From positions 1 to 12,540 of the forward strand of contig CALGHC010000898.1 of NCBI GenBank assembly GCA_937915965.1: DNA of 12,540 bases, given 5' to 3'. Under the pieces are notes generated by a model. It worked only from the letters and a program-made list of their open reading frames with translations. It was not told the DNA's origin and ran no database searches. Positions within the stretch are counted from its first letter, which is position 1; the number at the start of each line of letters is the position of its first letter. Made by a program: the position numbers and the translations under genes. Below are positions 1-7,012 of this stretch, piece after piece. This DNA is from an uncultured Myxococcales bacterium (GTDB lineage: Bacteria > Myxococcota_A > UBA9042).

Positions 1-1268
1 TTACGGAACAGTTGATCGCGGTTGTCGTCGACGGATTCTCGCCAGAACAGATCGCCCTGACCGCACGCCTGACCCGGATCGTCCTACCCGCGCAGGTCTT
101 CTTCATCTTTGGCGGTCTCATCCAAGCCAACCTGCAGGCCCGGCGCGTATTCGGGCCTCTGGCGCTGATGCCACTGCTCTACAACGGCGGGATCATCGCC
201 GGCGGGCTCATCGGCGCTCGTTTCGGCGCCATCGCGGGTTTCAACTGGGGCGCCCTCGTTGGCGCGTTCCTCGGTGCGCTGGTCGTGCCCGCGTGGAGCG
301 CGCGCGGGCGCTTGGCGTTCCGATTTACTTGGCGCCCCAGCCATCCGGAGGTGCGCCGATTTCTGTGGACAGCGCTTCCGCTGATGATCGGCGTCAGCCT
401 GACGACGGTCGATGAGTGGCTTGGGCGGTACTACGGCTCCCACCTGCAGGCAGGCTCGATCTCGTGGTTGAACACGGCGCGGCGCCTGATGCTGGTCCCG
501 GTCGGCCTCGTGGGTACGGCGGCTGGCCAGGCGACGGGGGCGTGGATCGCTGGCTTGTACGCCGAGAGACGCTTCGATGAGCTGGGAAGCCTGCTGGGCC
601 GTGCCCTCGCAGCCGTCATCGGTCTCTCGATGGTCCTCGCTGCGTTCGTGGCTGTGCGGGCTGAATCGGTAGTCGCGCTGCTCTTCGAGCACGGCCAGTT
701 CGGGCACGACGATACCGTCCGCACCGCAGCGGCGTTGCTGCCCTACGCGTGCGGTATTAGCGCCTGGGCCGTACAAGCTGTCGTGACGCGTGCCCTGTAC
801 GCGACGGGTGATACCTGGCGTCCGATGCTGGCGACGAGCGCGGTGACGCTCGCTTCTCTGCCGCTCTACGGTTGGCTGTTCCAGTGGGACATCGTCGGGC
901 TCGCGGCCGCTGGCAGCATCGGCATGGTCTTTCAGGTTGTCGTCTTGCTTTGGCTCGCGCGAGGCACGCTGGGCCTGCGCTTGCGGCCGATCGGTGGCGC
1001 CCTGCTGCGGTCGGCGGTCGTCGCCGTGGTCGCGGGGGCCGCCGCGGCCGGTGCCGGAGGATGGGCCGGCGGACTGGCAACGAAGTCTCTGGGCCGCGGC
1101 TCGCTGTCGGCAGCGATCGACCTGGGCGCCGCCGGCTGCGCCTGGCTGGTGGTCGTAGTGGTCGTCGGGCGGTGGCTTGGCTTGCCTGGCCTGAAAGAGG
1201 CGAGCGAGCGCCTGCAGCGGCGTCTGAAGGGTCGCGCAAGTGCGGACAGCGCTGGCGCGCCGCGGTAA
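1..1268 (+). CDS. murJ: MurJ/MviN lipid II flippase, 5'-truncated by window edge
   Basis: Inner-membrane flippase of the MOP superfamily that moves lipid II across the membrane for peptidoglycan synthesis. The reading frame is open from base 3 without a convincing start (a TTG at 12 is internal), so about 100 N-terminal residues lie outside the window; about 421 of the usual 510-530 are present. Numbered from base 12, the segment GSISWLNTARRLMLVPVGL (about 148-166) lines up with GSVSWMYYADRLMEFPSGV of E. coli MurJ from memory. R158 falls at the essential TM8 arginine (R270 in E. coli). The E. coli acidic residue before it is Arg here. Further family blocks are PAQVFFIFGGLIQANLQARR (26-45) and LFEHGQFGHDD. 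Many hydrophobic helices follow, ending in an Arg-rich cytoplasmic tail. Downstream, a 55-65 bp gap separates it from the permease. Family assignment is firm. Confidence 0.93.
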   Translation, partial: TEQLIAVVVDGFSPEQIALTARLTRIVLPAQVFFIFGGLIQANLQARRVFGPLALMPLLYNGGIIAGGLIGARFGAIAGFNWGALVGAFLGALVVPAWSARGRLAFRFTWRPSHPEVRRFLWTALPLMIGVSLTTVDEWLGRYYGSHLQAGSISWLNTARRLMLVPVGLVGTAAGQATGAWIAGLYAERRFDELGSLLGRALAAVIGLSMVLAAFVAVRAESVVALLFEHGQFGHDDTVRTAAALLPYACGISAWAVQAVVTRALYATGDTWRPMLATSAVTLASLPLYGWLFQWDIVGLAAAGSIGMVFQVVVLLWLARGTLGLRLRPIGGALLRSAVVAVVAGAAAAGAGGWAGGLATKSLGRGSLSAAIDLGAAGCAWLVVVVVVGRWLGLPGLKEASERLQRRLKGRASADSAGAPR

Positions 1269-1296
1269 CCGCTCAATTTTGTTTGTATTTATGTGG

Positions 1297-1325
1297 TTGA
1301 CCGGCAGGGTCGCCCCCCTTAGACT
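1297..1325 (+). promoter_or_regulatory. Putative sigma-70-type promoter of the APC permease gene
   Basis: TTGACC (1297-1302, five of six matches to the -35 consensus), a 17-bp spacer, then TAGACT (1320-1325, four of six matches to the -10). The expected transcription start, near 1332, is only about two bases before the ATG at 1334. There is no Shine-Dalgarno sequence in front of that ATG, which fits a leaderless or nearly leaderless mRNA. The A/T-rich stretch 1273-1293 just upstream could act as an UP-like element. Pattern-based call, not experimental. Confidence 0.5.
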
Positions 1326-1333
1326 TGCCCGCC

Positions 1334-3250
1334 ATGTCCACAGAGGACCCACACAGCAGCCAATCCCCGTACGACGATGACCCGGATGGTGCCGGCTTCA
1401 CCGGCGAGTCGCCGTTCTCGGGGCTTTGGTCGGCGGTGGCGCCAAACCACACCGGCGGCAGCCGCCGCATCATTCACCTCGACGGAAGCGAGCCGGTCGA
1501 GGTGGCTGAGCTCGCCGGCCACAAGACGCGGCTGGGCGAATGGTACGCGACCGCGATCTGCGGCAACGACATCAGCTCGTCGTGCCTGTACGTCTCGGCC
1601 ATCGCGATCGTCTACGCGGGCCGCTACGCGCCGTTGGTCCTGCTCATGGTCGCTGGCCTGCTGTACCTCTTCCGAAAGGTCTATGGTGAGGTCGGCGAGG
1701 CGCTCCCGCTCAACGGCGGCGCCTACAATTGCCTGCTGAATACGACCAGCAAGTTCCGCGCCTCGATGGCTGCTTGCATGACGATCCTGTCGTACATGGC
1801 GACGGCCGTGATCAGCGCAAGCGAGGCGATGCACTACGCTCACCACGTCGTGCCGGGCCTGCCAGTCGAGACGGCGACGTTGGTGCTGCTGGGCCTGTTC
1901 GCCTTCCTGACCTTCATGGGAATTGGCGAGTCGGCCGTCGTCGCGCTGGTCATCTTCGTGATCCACCTCGTGACGCTGACGATCCTCGCGGGTTTTGGCA
2001 TCACAGAGATGATCTTGGACCCAACCCACCTGCTCGCGAACGCCGACACACCCCACCCCGACGGCTGGCTCTACGCTCTGTTCTTCGGCTTCTCAGCGGC
2101 CCTTCTCGGGATCAGCGGCTTCGAGTCGAGCGCCAACTTCATCGAGGAGCAGAAAGAGGGTGTCTTTCCAAAGACGCTACGCAACATGTGGGTGGTTGTG
2201 TCGATCTTCAACCCCTTGATGTGCATCGTCGTGCTTGCCGTCATGCCGATCTCCGCGGTGCTGTTGCACAAGGAGAACGCCCTCGCCGAGGCTGGCTCGC
2301 TGATGGGCGGCCATTGGTTGGGCCTGCTGGTTGCCGTCGACGCCACGCTGGTGTTGTCGGGCGCTGTGTTGACGTCGTACATCGGCGTCACCGGTCTCGT
2401 GCGGCGCATGGCCTTGGACCGAACCCTGCCCCAGGTGCTGCTGCGCGAGAACCGCTGGCGTCGAACCAACCACGTGATCATCGGCACCTTCCTGGCGCTT
2501 TGCATCTCGGTCTTCGTCATCACGGCCGGCGACGTCACCCGCCTCGCCGGAGTCTATCTGGTCAGCTTCCTCGGGGTGATGGCGCTGTTTGCCCTGGGCA
2601 ACATGTTGCTGAAGGTGAAGCGTGGGCGGCTGCGACGCTCGATCCGCGCGCCCTGGCCCGCTGTGATCGTCGCGTTCCTCGCCGTCCTCGCTGGCCTGGT
2701 CGGCAACATCATCCGTGAACCCGACGACTTTGGCGTGTTCGCGATGTACTTCGTTCCTACCGCCACGGTGGTTGCGGTGATGTTCCTGCGCAATCAGATC
2801 CTGCGCCTGGTGTTGTACCTCAGCCGGGCCTTCCTCGAGCGCGTCACCGGGCTGACCGATACGGTCTCGACGTGGGCGCGGATCCGCTACGAGGAGATCA
2901 CCAGCCAGTCGATCATCTTCTTCACCCGCGGCGATGATGCGGCAAACCTCAACCGAGCGATGTTGTACGTGCGCGCCAACGAACACGCCAAGCGCATCCG
3001 CGTGGTTCACGTCTTCCAGGACGCCGGTCAGATTCCGCCGTCCCTTGAGCGCGATCTGAAGTTCCTCGACGAGGTCTACCCGGAGATTCGGATCGAGTTC
3101 ATCGCGGTCCAGGGTGCCTTTGGGCCGCCGATGATCGAGCGCCTCAGCCGGCGCTTTGGCGTGCCCAAGAACTACATGTTCATCGGCTGTCCCGGCGACG
3201 CATTTCCCCACAACATCGCCGAGCTGGGCGGCGTGCGGTTGATCGTCTGA
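1334..3250 (+). CDS. APC-superfamily amino acid permease with soluble C-terminal domain
   Basis: Predicted secondary transporter of amino acids or related amines, in the inner membrane; 638 residues from ATG 1334. An in-frame TTG at 1325 overlaps the -10 element and is less likely. Residues 1-70 are a hydrophilic cytoplasmic N-terminus. The first helix region carries the family's unwound-helix signature as CGNDISSSCLYVSAIAI (about 77-93), then GEALPLNGGAYNCLLNTTSK (121-140). About 12 hydrophobic segments run to about residue 498. The block SGFESSANFIEEQKEGVFPK (261-280) is the conserved loop after TM6. Residues about 500-638 are soluble with alternating beta/alpha character, ending MFIGCPGDAFPHNIAELGG (615-633), and resemble the universal-stress-like tails seen on some APC transporters. 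Substrate cannot be read from sequence. It looks monocistronic. Confidence 0.88.
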   Translation: MSTEDPHSSQSPYDDDPDGAGFTGESPFSGLWSAVAPNHTGGSRRIIHLDGSEPVEVAELAGHKTRLGEWYATAICGNDISSSCLYVSAIAIVYAGRYAPLVLLMVAGLLYLFRKVYGEVGEALPLNGGAYNCLLNTTSKFRASMAACMTILSYMATAVISASEAMHYAHHVVPGLPVETATLVLLGLFAFLTFMGIGESAVVALVIFVIHLVTLTILAGFGITEMILDPTHLLANADTPHPDGWLYALFFGFSAALLGISGFESSANFIEEQKEGVFPKTLRNMWVVVSIFNPLMCIVVLAVMPISAVLLHKENALAEAGSLMGGHWLGLLVAVDATLVLSGAVLTSYIGVTGLVRRMALDRTLPQVLLRENRWRRTNHVIIGTFLALCISVFVITAGDVTRLAGVYLVSFLGVMALFALGNMLLKVKRGRLRRSIRAPWPAVIVAFLAVLAGLVGNIIREPDDFGVFAMYFVPTATVVAVMFLRNQILRLVLYLSRAFLERVTGLTDTVSTWARIRYEEITSQSIIFFTRGDDAANLNRAMLYVRANEHAKRIRVVHVFQDAGQIPPSLERDLKFLDEVYPEIRIEFIAVQGAFGPPMIERLSRRFGVPKNYMFIGCPGDAFPHNIAELGGVRLIV

Positions 3251-3365
3251 AGCCGGCTCTGCGAGAGGTAGTAGGTAGATCGACGGGCGGCCCGGGGCGT
3301 CTTGCAAAACAGGCGCCGTCACCGACGGGCGCGGCGGCCGAGCCCGAAAGGGCACGCGAGACAGC

Positions 3366-3370
3366 GGGAG
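3366..3370 (+). promoter_or_regulatory. Ribosome binding site of the small lipoprotein gene
   Basis: GGGAG seven bases before ATG 3378. It selects this start over the in-frame ATGs at 3426 and 3429, and gives a signal peptide with Arg/His residues before the hydrophobic stretch. Confidence 0.5.
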
Positions 3371-3377
3371 AACGTGG

Positions 3378-4121
3378 ATGGCGCCCTGGAGGACGACCGA
3401 GATAGCGCCGCGGCACTTTGGCGTGATGATGGCCGCAAGCGCGCTCCTGGTCGGCGGGTGTGCCGCAGTTCAGCGTGCCCCAACGGTGATGAGCCGAGAG
3501 CCAGCGTCGCAGACCGGACCAACGGAGGGCGAACCGAGCCGCCTCGCCCAGCCGGCGGCCGCGCTGGCGCCGCTTTCACTGGACAATGCCGCCCAACGCG
3601 ACCGCGAGATTGGCCAACTTATCGGAGACTATGTCCGACTGACGCGGCGCGTCTTCGAGCTCGTGAACCGCCCTCGGCGGGGGTCGTCCAAGGGCGCGCG
3701 GCGCTACGATCCGACTCCAGCCTGGGCGCTGCAAGCGGCCCAACTTGACGACCTGCGAAGGATCGAGGCGCGCGCAGAGCATCTCGTCCGCCATCTGACT
3801 GACCTCGCGGTCCACGACCCGCATGGCATCCGCGCGCAGGGTGGACCCTCAGCTCGCATCATGCGGATCGCCCTGTACACTTCGATATTTCGCTGCATTG
3901 GCAAGGACGCCAGCGCCCGAACCGACCATGCCGCCCGGTTCTCCAGTCGCCCAAGCGACGGTCAGGCCGGCATCGACGCAGGCGAGTCAATCGCGATCTG
4001 GGCCAAGGAGCGGAGCCTGATGGATGAGACTGTACGCTGCATCGACCTCATCACCATGCGCGACATGCCGCTGCCTCCTCGCCACCCAGACCGACCGTCC
4101 CGCGGCCGGTCGAAACCCTAG
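3378..4121 (+). CDS. Putative lipoprotein of unknown function
   Basis: 247 residues, not recognised as any family. Residues 1-27 look like a signal peptide: a basic N-region with R5 and R12, a hydrophobic core MMAASALLVGG, and a lipobox-like LVGG-C with the candidate lipidated Cys at 28. A Pro/Ala/Ser-rich linker follows (29-70). A mostly helical, charged region (about 75-155) then contains SLDNAAQRDREIGQLIGDY and QLDDLRRIEARAEHLVRHL, with possible coiled-coil character. The C-terminal 90 residues include two Cys (in FRCIGKD and VRCIDLI) and end in a basic Pro/Arg tail. Codons are GC-rich at third positions like the neighbours, which supports a real gene. It stops 14 bases before mutM and is probably co-transcribed with it, without an evident functional link. 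A G at the lipobox -2 position is less usual, so lipidation is moderately sure. Confidence 0.62.
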   Translation: MAPWRTTEIAPRHFGVMMAASALLVGGCAAVQRAPTVMSREPASQTGPTEGEPSRLAQPAAALAPLSLDNAAQRDREIGQLIGDYVRLTRRVFELVNRPRRGSSKGARRYDPTPAWALQAAQLDDLRRIEARAEHLVRHLTDLAVHDPHGIRAQGGPSARIMRIALYTSIFRCIGKDASARTDHAARFSSRPSDGQAGIDAGESIAIWAKERSLMDETVRCIDLITMRDMPLPPRHPDRPSRGRSKP

Positions 4122-4135
4122 CGAGCGCGCCAACA

Positions 4136-5041
4136 ATGCCCGAGCTGCCCGAAGTCGAGACCGTGCGTGTCGGCATGCAGCGGGTCTTGCCCGGCCGGAC
4201 TCTGACGCGCATCGAGGTGCGGCGCGCCGACTTGCGCTACCCGATACCGGTGGAGGCAGTGAGCGCACTGACCGGCACCCGTATTGCGTCCGTGCGACGG
4301 CGTGGAAAGTATCTACTCTTCGCCTGCGAGAGCGGCTCGGAGCAGCGCGTCTTGCTTGTACATCTGGGCATGAGCGGCCGCCTCTTCGCTGAGACGAGCA
4401 CTTCGCCCGCGCCACCTTGGCTGAAACACGAGCATTGGCGCGCGTCCTTTGACGGAGGCGCCGGATGTCCGGAGAGCGATGAGGAGGGCAGCAGCGACGG
4501 CGAGGAGCCCGCCGGCGATCTGCTGCTCCGCTATGTGGACGCGAGGCGCTTTGGCGCGCTGGACGCGATGAATTCGGCGGATGTACCTGTTCACCGCCTG
4601 CTGGCCTCGCTGGGGCCAGAGCCGCTTGGGTCGGGTTTCTCGCCTGACTACGTCTTTGGCGCCACACGCGACCGGGCGGTCGCAATCAAGCAATGGCTGA
4701 TGAACTCAAAGCACGTCGTCGGGGTGGGAAACATCTACGCCAGCGAAGCGCTGTGGCGGGCTCGCGTCGCCCCGGCGCGAGCGGCGGGCAAGATGAGCAG
4801 GCCCGAGTGCCAACGCCTGGTTGGCGCCGTGCGCGCTGTGCTCGAAGAAGCGATCGCAGCGGGCGGCACGACCTTGCGTGACTTCGTCAACGGCGACGGA
4901 GCGCCCGGGTATTTCCAGCAGCGCCTCGATGTGTACGGACGCGAGGGAGGGCAATGCCACCGGTGCACCGACGGCGTCGAGATTCGGCGCACTGTCCAGC
5001 AGGGACGGGCGACGTACGATTGTCCGGTCTGCCAGGGCTAG
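4136..5041 (+). CDS. mutM: Formamidopyrimidine-DNA glycosylase (Fpg/MutM)
   Basis: Base-excision repair enzyme that removes oxidised purines such as 8-oxoguanine and FapyG and cleaves the AP site by beta/delta elimination. The start MPELPEVETV places the catalytic Pro at residue 2 and Glu at 3. Lys58 in RRRGKYLLF is the conserved beta-strand lysine, and LLVHLGMSGRL (73-83) is the conserved hydrophobic block. LRYVDARRFG (131-140) and WLMNSKHVVGVGNIYASEAL follow the E. coli pattern closely. The C-terminus has DFVNGDGAPGYFQQRLDVYGR and a zinc finger C-H-R-C...C-P-V-C with the DNA-contacting Arg in QGRATYDC. It has 301 residues against the usual 270; the excess is an acidic loop at about 106-127 rich in Asp, Glu, Ser and Gly. 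All expected catalytic residues are present. The Shine-Dalgarno is weak (GCGAG after the upstream stop codon), consistent with coupling to the lipoprotein gene. Confidence 0.97.
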   Translation: MPELPEVETVRVGMQRVLPGRTLTRIEVRRADLRYPIPVEAVSALTGTRIASVRRRGKYLLFACESGSEQRVLLVHLGMSGRLFAETSTSPAPPWLKHEHWRASFDGGAGCPESDEEGSSDGEEPAGDLLLRYVDARRFGALDAMNSADVPVHRLLASLGPEPLGSGFSPDYVFGATRDRAVAIKQWLMNSKHVVGVGNIYASEALWRARVAPARAAGKMSRPECQRLVGAVRAVLEEAIAAGGTTLRDFVNGDGAPGYFQQRLDVYGREGGQCHRCTDGVEIRRTVQQGRATYDCPVCQG

Positions 5042-5065
5042 GATTGTTCGGTCTGCCGACGCCAG
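5018..5065 (+). repeat. 24-bp tandem duplication spanning the mutM stop codon
   Basis: GATTGTCCGGTCTGCC at 5018-5033 recurs as GATTGTTCGGTCTGCC at 5042-5057, exactly 24 bases later, with one mismatch in 16 and about 19 of 24 identities over the full period. The first copy encodes the last zinc-finger half D-C-P-V-C plus Q-G and the TAG stop. The second copy lies directly after the stop and would encode D-C-S-V-C in the same frame. Confidence 0.7.
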
Positions 5066-5131
5066 GTCTGTGTCCGTCAGAGAACGTGCCAAGAAGGTGC
5101 TGCCGAAAGGATGCCAGCCACATTTCTCGGC

Positions 5132-6727
5132 TCATCCCACATGAACCAAGGTCACCGGCAGGCCCCGTTCGGCCAACACCGCGACGTCACCCTCGGCCTG
5201 TGCGCGAATCAATGTCGCGAAGCCATGATCGGCGCCCGGTATTGGCACGTCGTCGAGCTCCCCGCGGGCGACGCGGTCGAGATCATGAGCGACGATGAAG
5301 TGGCCGCGGGGGGGACCGCCCTTGTGGAGTTGACCCGTAGAGTGGAGGTAGCGTGGGCCGATCGCCACGACGACAGCGGCAGCCGTGCGCGCCTGCAGGC
5401 GTTCGCGCAATGTCTCAAGGCGCTGCAGATTTCCTTGGTCGGGCGCAACGAAGGCAAGGACTGCGAGATAGTCGTCGGCAGGCAGCGAGGCGATTGAGTC
5501 TCCGATCGCTGTGTCGATGTCGACCAGGCGGCGCACTCGAAGCTCGCGATCCGGCGTCGCGGGCTGGCGCGCGCCGGTCAGCAGCGCCGCCGTCGCGGCC
5601 TTCGCCGCCGAGACGTCGGGCTCGTCAAAGGGGTTGATCCCCGACAACACACCGACAAGCGCTGTCGCCGCTTCCCAGCGAAACACCTCGGTCCAGAGGT
5701 CGGCCACTTCGGGCATGACAAAGCGAAGCCCGGGCACGTTGGCGTCGTCACAGTCCGCCGCGAAATCGTCGTCTGGGTGGTCGAAAGAGCTGAGGCCGAC
5801 AACGATGGCATGTCGCAGCGCGGCGCCGAGGTTGGTGCCACCCTGGCCGAGGGCGCCGAGCACCGGCAGGATTCCCTGGCCGGCCTTGCCCGTACTCTCC
5901 GCGATGAGCTGCTCGATCCAGCCGCCGAAGGCGCGGACATCGCGGCCCAGCACGAGGCGCATCTGCCAGCGCCCTGTCCGTGCGCCAGCGGCGAGAACGG
6001 CAGCGAGGCGCGCCGCGGGGTTGAGGCGCGGGTCGGGCTCGCGACAATCCGCCGCGGTCTCCATCGCGCGCTCAAGGGCGTCGTGCACCACGACTCCCGC
6101 GAGTACGGCAGGCACCAGGCCAAACGGCGACAACGCCGAGAAGCGACCGCCCACGTCGGCAAGACCGAGGAAGACATCCCGGAAGCCCTCGATCCGAGCA
6201 AGCTCTTCGAGTGACGAACCTGGGTCCGTGATCGCAACGTAGTCGCGACCATCCGGAAAGTGCGAGCGCAATGCGCGATAGAGAGACACGGTCTCGATGG
6301 TGCCGCCCGACTTGGTGGCGATAAGGAATAGGGTTCGGGTGCGCCGCGCCGACTCAAGCAAATCTGCAACCGCCGCGGGGTGGGTGCTATCGGCAACGCG
6401 GATCGGCAGACCGCGTCGACCGGCGAGGTGGCGCCCGATGACCTCGGGCCAGAGGCTCGAGCCACCCATCCCGACCACGACGACCTGTTGGTACCCCTGG
6501 CGCTCCACCGTCCGCGCCAAGACCGTCAGGCGCTCGATCGACTCCCGCATCGCCGGCGGCGAGAAGAGCCAGCCGAGGCGGTCGCGAACCTTGCGCTGCA
6601 CTTCGAGGTCATCGCTGAACAACGAGCCATCCCGCCTCCACAGACGGTTGATCGCGTCGAGCGCGGTCAACTGGTCCAACGCCGCGTCGACCGCCTGCTC
6701 GAAGTCTTGCTGATCTGTGGAATCCAT
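5132..6727 (-). CDS. pgi: Glucose-6-phosphate isomerase, stand-alone form of the transaldolase-Pgi fusion type
   Basis: Interconverts glucose-6-phosphate and fructose-6-phosphate in the cytoplasm (glycolysis/gluconeogenesis). It has 531 residues from an ATG preceded by a strong AGGAGGAG. The SIS-fold motifs are in order: GMGGSSLWPEV (86-96), phosphate-binding ATKSGGTIET (137-146), GGRFSALSPFG (193-203), and AESTGK with the likely catalytic base Glu277. H306 follows, then INPFDEPDVSAAK with the likely catalytic Lys376. Residues about 391-531 form the extra C-terminal region known from bifunctional transaldolase/Pgi proteins, with GPRYLHSTGQLHKGGPPRG (458-476) and HGFATLIRAQAEGD. No transaldolase half is attached and none is in the window. 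The frame stays open upstream to 6883, but that extension only translates a DNA tandem repeat. It converges on mutM, with a 90-bp gap between the stops. Confidence 0.95.
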   Translation of the reverse strand: MDSTDQQDFEQAVDAALDQLTALDAINRLWRRDGSLFSDDLEVQRKVRDRLGWLFSPPAMRESIERLTVLARTVERQGYQQVVVVGMGGSSLWPEVIGRHLAGRRGLPIRVADSTHPAAVADLLESARRTRTLFLIATKSGGTIETVSLYRALRSHFPDGRDYVAITDPGSSLEELARIEGFRDVFLGLADVGGRFSALSPFGLVPAVLAGVVVHDALERAMETAADCREPDPRLNPAARLAAVLAAGARTGRWQMRLVLGRDVRAFGGWIEQLIAESTGKAGQGILPVLGALGQGGTNLGAALRHAIVVGLSSFDHPDDDFAADCDDANVPGLRFVMPEVADLWTEVFRWEAATALVGVLSGINPFDEPDVSAAKAATAALLTGARQPATPDRELRVRRLVDIDTAIGDSIASLPADDYLAVLAFVAPDQGNLQRLETLRERLQARTAAAVVVAIGPRYLHSTGQLHKGGPPRGHFIVAHDLDRVARGELDDVPIPGADHGFATLIRAQAEGDVAVLAERGLPVTLVHVG

Positions 6728-6731
6728 TGCA

Positions 6732-6739
6732 CTCCTCCT
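6732..6739 (-). promoter_or_regulatory. Strong ribosome binding site of pgi
   Basis: On the minus strand AGGAGGAG lies four bases before ATG 6727. This near-perfect Shine-Dalgarno sequence decides the start of pgi and argues against the longer open frame that begins at 6883. Confidence 0.85.
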
Positions 6740-6757
6740 GGCTGCTGAGCCGGCCAC

Positions 6758-6786
6758 GGCATACGGCTCGCTGCGGAGCGCGTCAA
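6758..6786 (-). promoter_or_regulatory. Putative pgi promoter
   Basis: On the minus strand TTGACG (6786-6781, five of six -35 matches), a 17-bp spacer, and TATGCC (6763-6758, three of six -10 matches). The expected transcription start, near 6751, gives a leader of about 24 bases that contains the Shine-Dalgarno. The -10 is weak, so the gene may be activator dependent. Confidence 0.4.
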
Positions 6787-6820
6787 GAGATGTGCGCACC
6801 CGCCCTGATCGATCCGAGCG

Positions 6821-6921
6821 CCCGTCACAAGCAAAGGACCGCTTCCCGTCGCAAGCACAGGACCGCTTGCCGTCACAGGGCAAGCACAGGACCGCTTCCC
6901 GTCACAAGGAGAGGGCCGCTT
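6821..6921. repeat. Tandem repeat, about four copies of a 24-bp unit, between divergent promoters
   Basis: Copies lie at 6821-6844, 6845-6868, 6869-6897 and 6898-6921. Each ends in a variant of AGCACAGGACCGCTT and begins with a variant of CCCGTCACA. Three copies are 24 bp. The third is 29 bp, with five extra bases (around CAGGG). The fourth is the most diverged. The array sits exactly between the candidate -35 elements of pgi (6781-6786, minus) and the cyclase gene (6920-6925, plus). There are no unique spacers, so it is not CRISPR. Its position suggests stacked protein-binding sites, but replication slippage without function is equally possible. Confidence 0.8.
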
Positions 6922-6949
6922 GCCGATCCATGGATCGCGCCGCTAGACT
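6920..6949 (+). promoter_or_regulatory. Putative promoter of the receiver-cyclase gene with a palindromic operator-like site
   Basis: TTGCCG (6920-6925, four of six -35 matches), an 18-bp spacer, and TAGACT (6944-6949, four of six -10 matches). The expected start, near 6956, gives a leader of about 57 bases. The spacer is largely filled by the perfect 14-bp palindrome CGATCCATGGATCG (6924-6937). That position is typical of a repressor operator or of an activator that acts within the spacer. Confidence 0.42.
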
Positions 6950-7012
6950 CTGCCCACCGACCCGTCATCAAGTGGCGGCGCAAAAAGGTGGACCCGGACA
7001 AGCCGAGGCGAT

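Noticed and set aside
1262..1293. Intrinsic terminator after murJ (GCGG-TAA-CCGC followed by a T-rich stretch)
   Set aside because: The stem has only four pairs with a three-base loop and the T-run is interrupted; too weak to call.
84..1352. Long minus-strand open frames opposite murJ (84-1352) and the permease (2177-3355)
   Set aside because: Composition is Arg/Gln/His/Ala-rich without motifs or signals, as expected of antisense frames in high-GC genes with clear protein families on the plus strand.
3312..3353. Structured 5' leader or riboswitch before the small lipoprotein gene
   Set aside because: There is a bulged GGCGCCGTC/GACGGGCGC stem and a GCCC-GAAA-GGGC tetraloop hairpin, but no match to a known riboswitch core. 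Small hairpins are frequent at this GC content.
6728..6883. N-terminal extension of pgi by 52 residues
   Set aside because: It only translates the tandem DNA repeat (C-D-G-K-R-S units). The ATG at 6727 has a near-perfect Shine-Dalgarno and a promoter candidate upstream.
6821..6921. CRISPR array
   Set aside because: Units are directly abutting 24-29 bp repeats with no unique spacers and no cas genes nearby.
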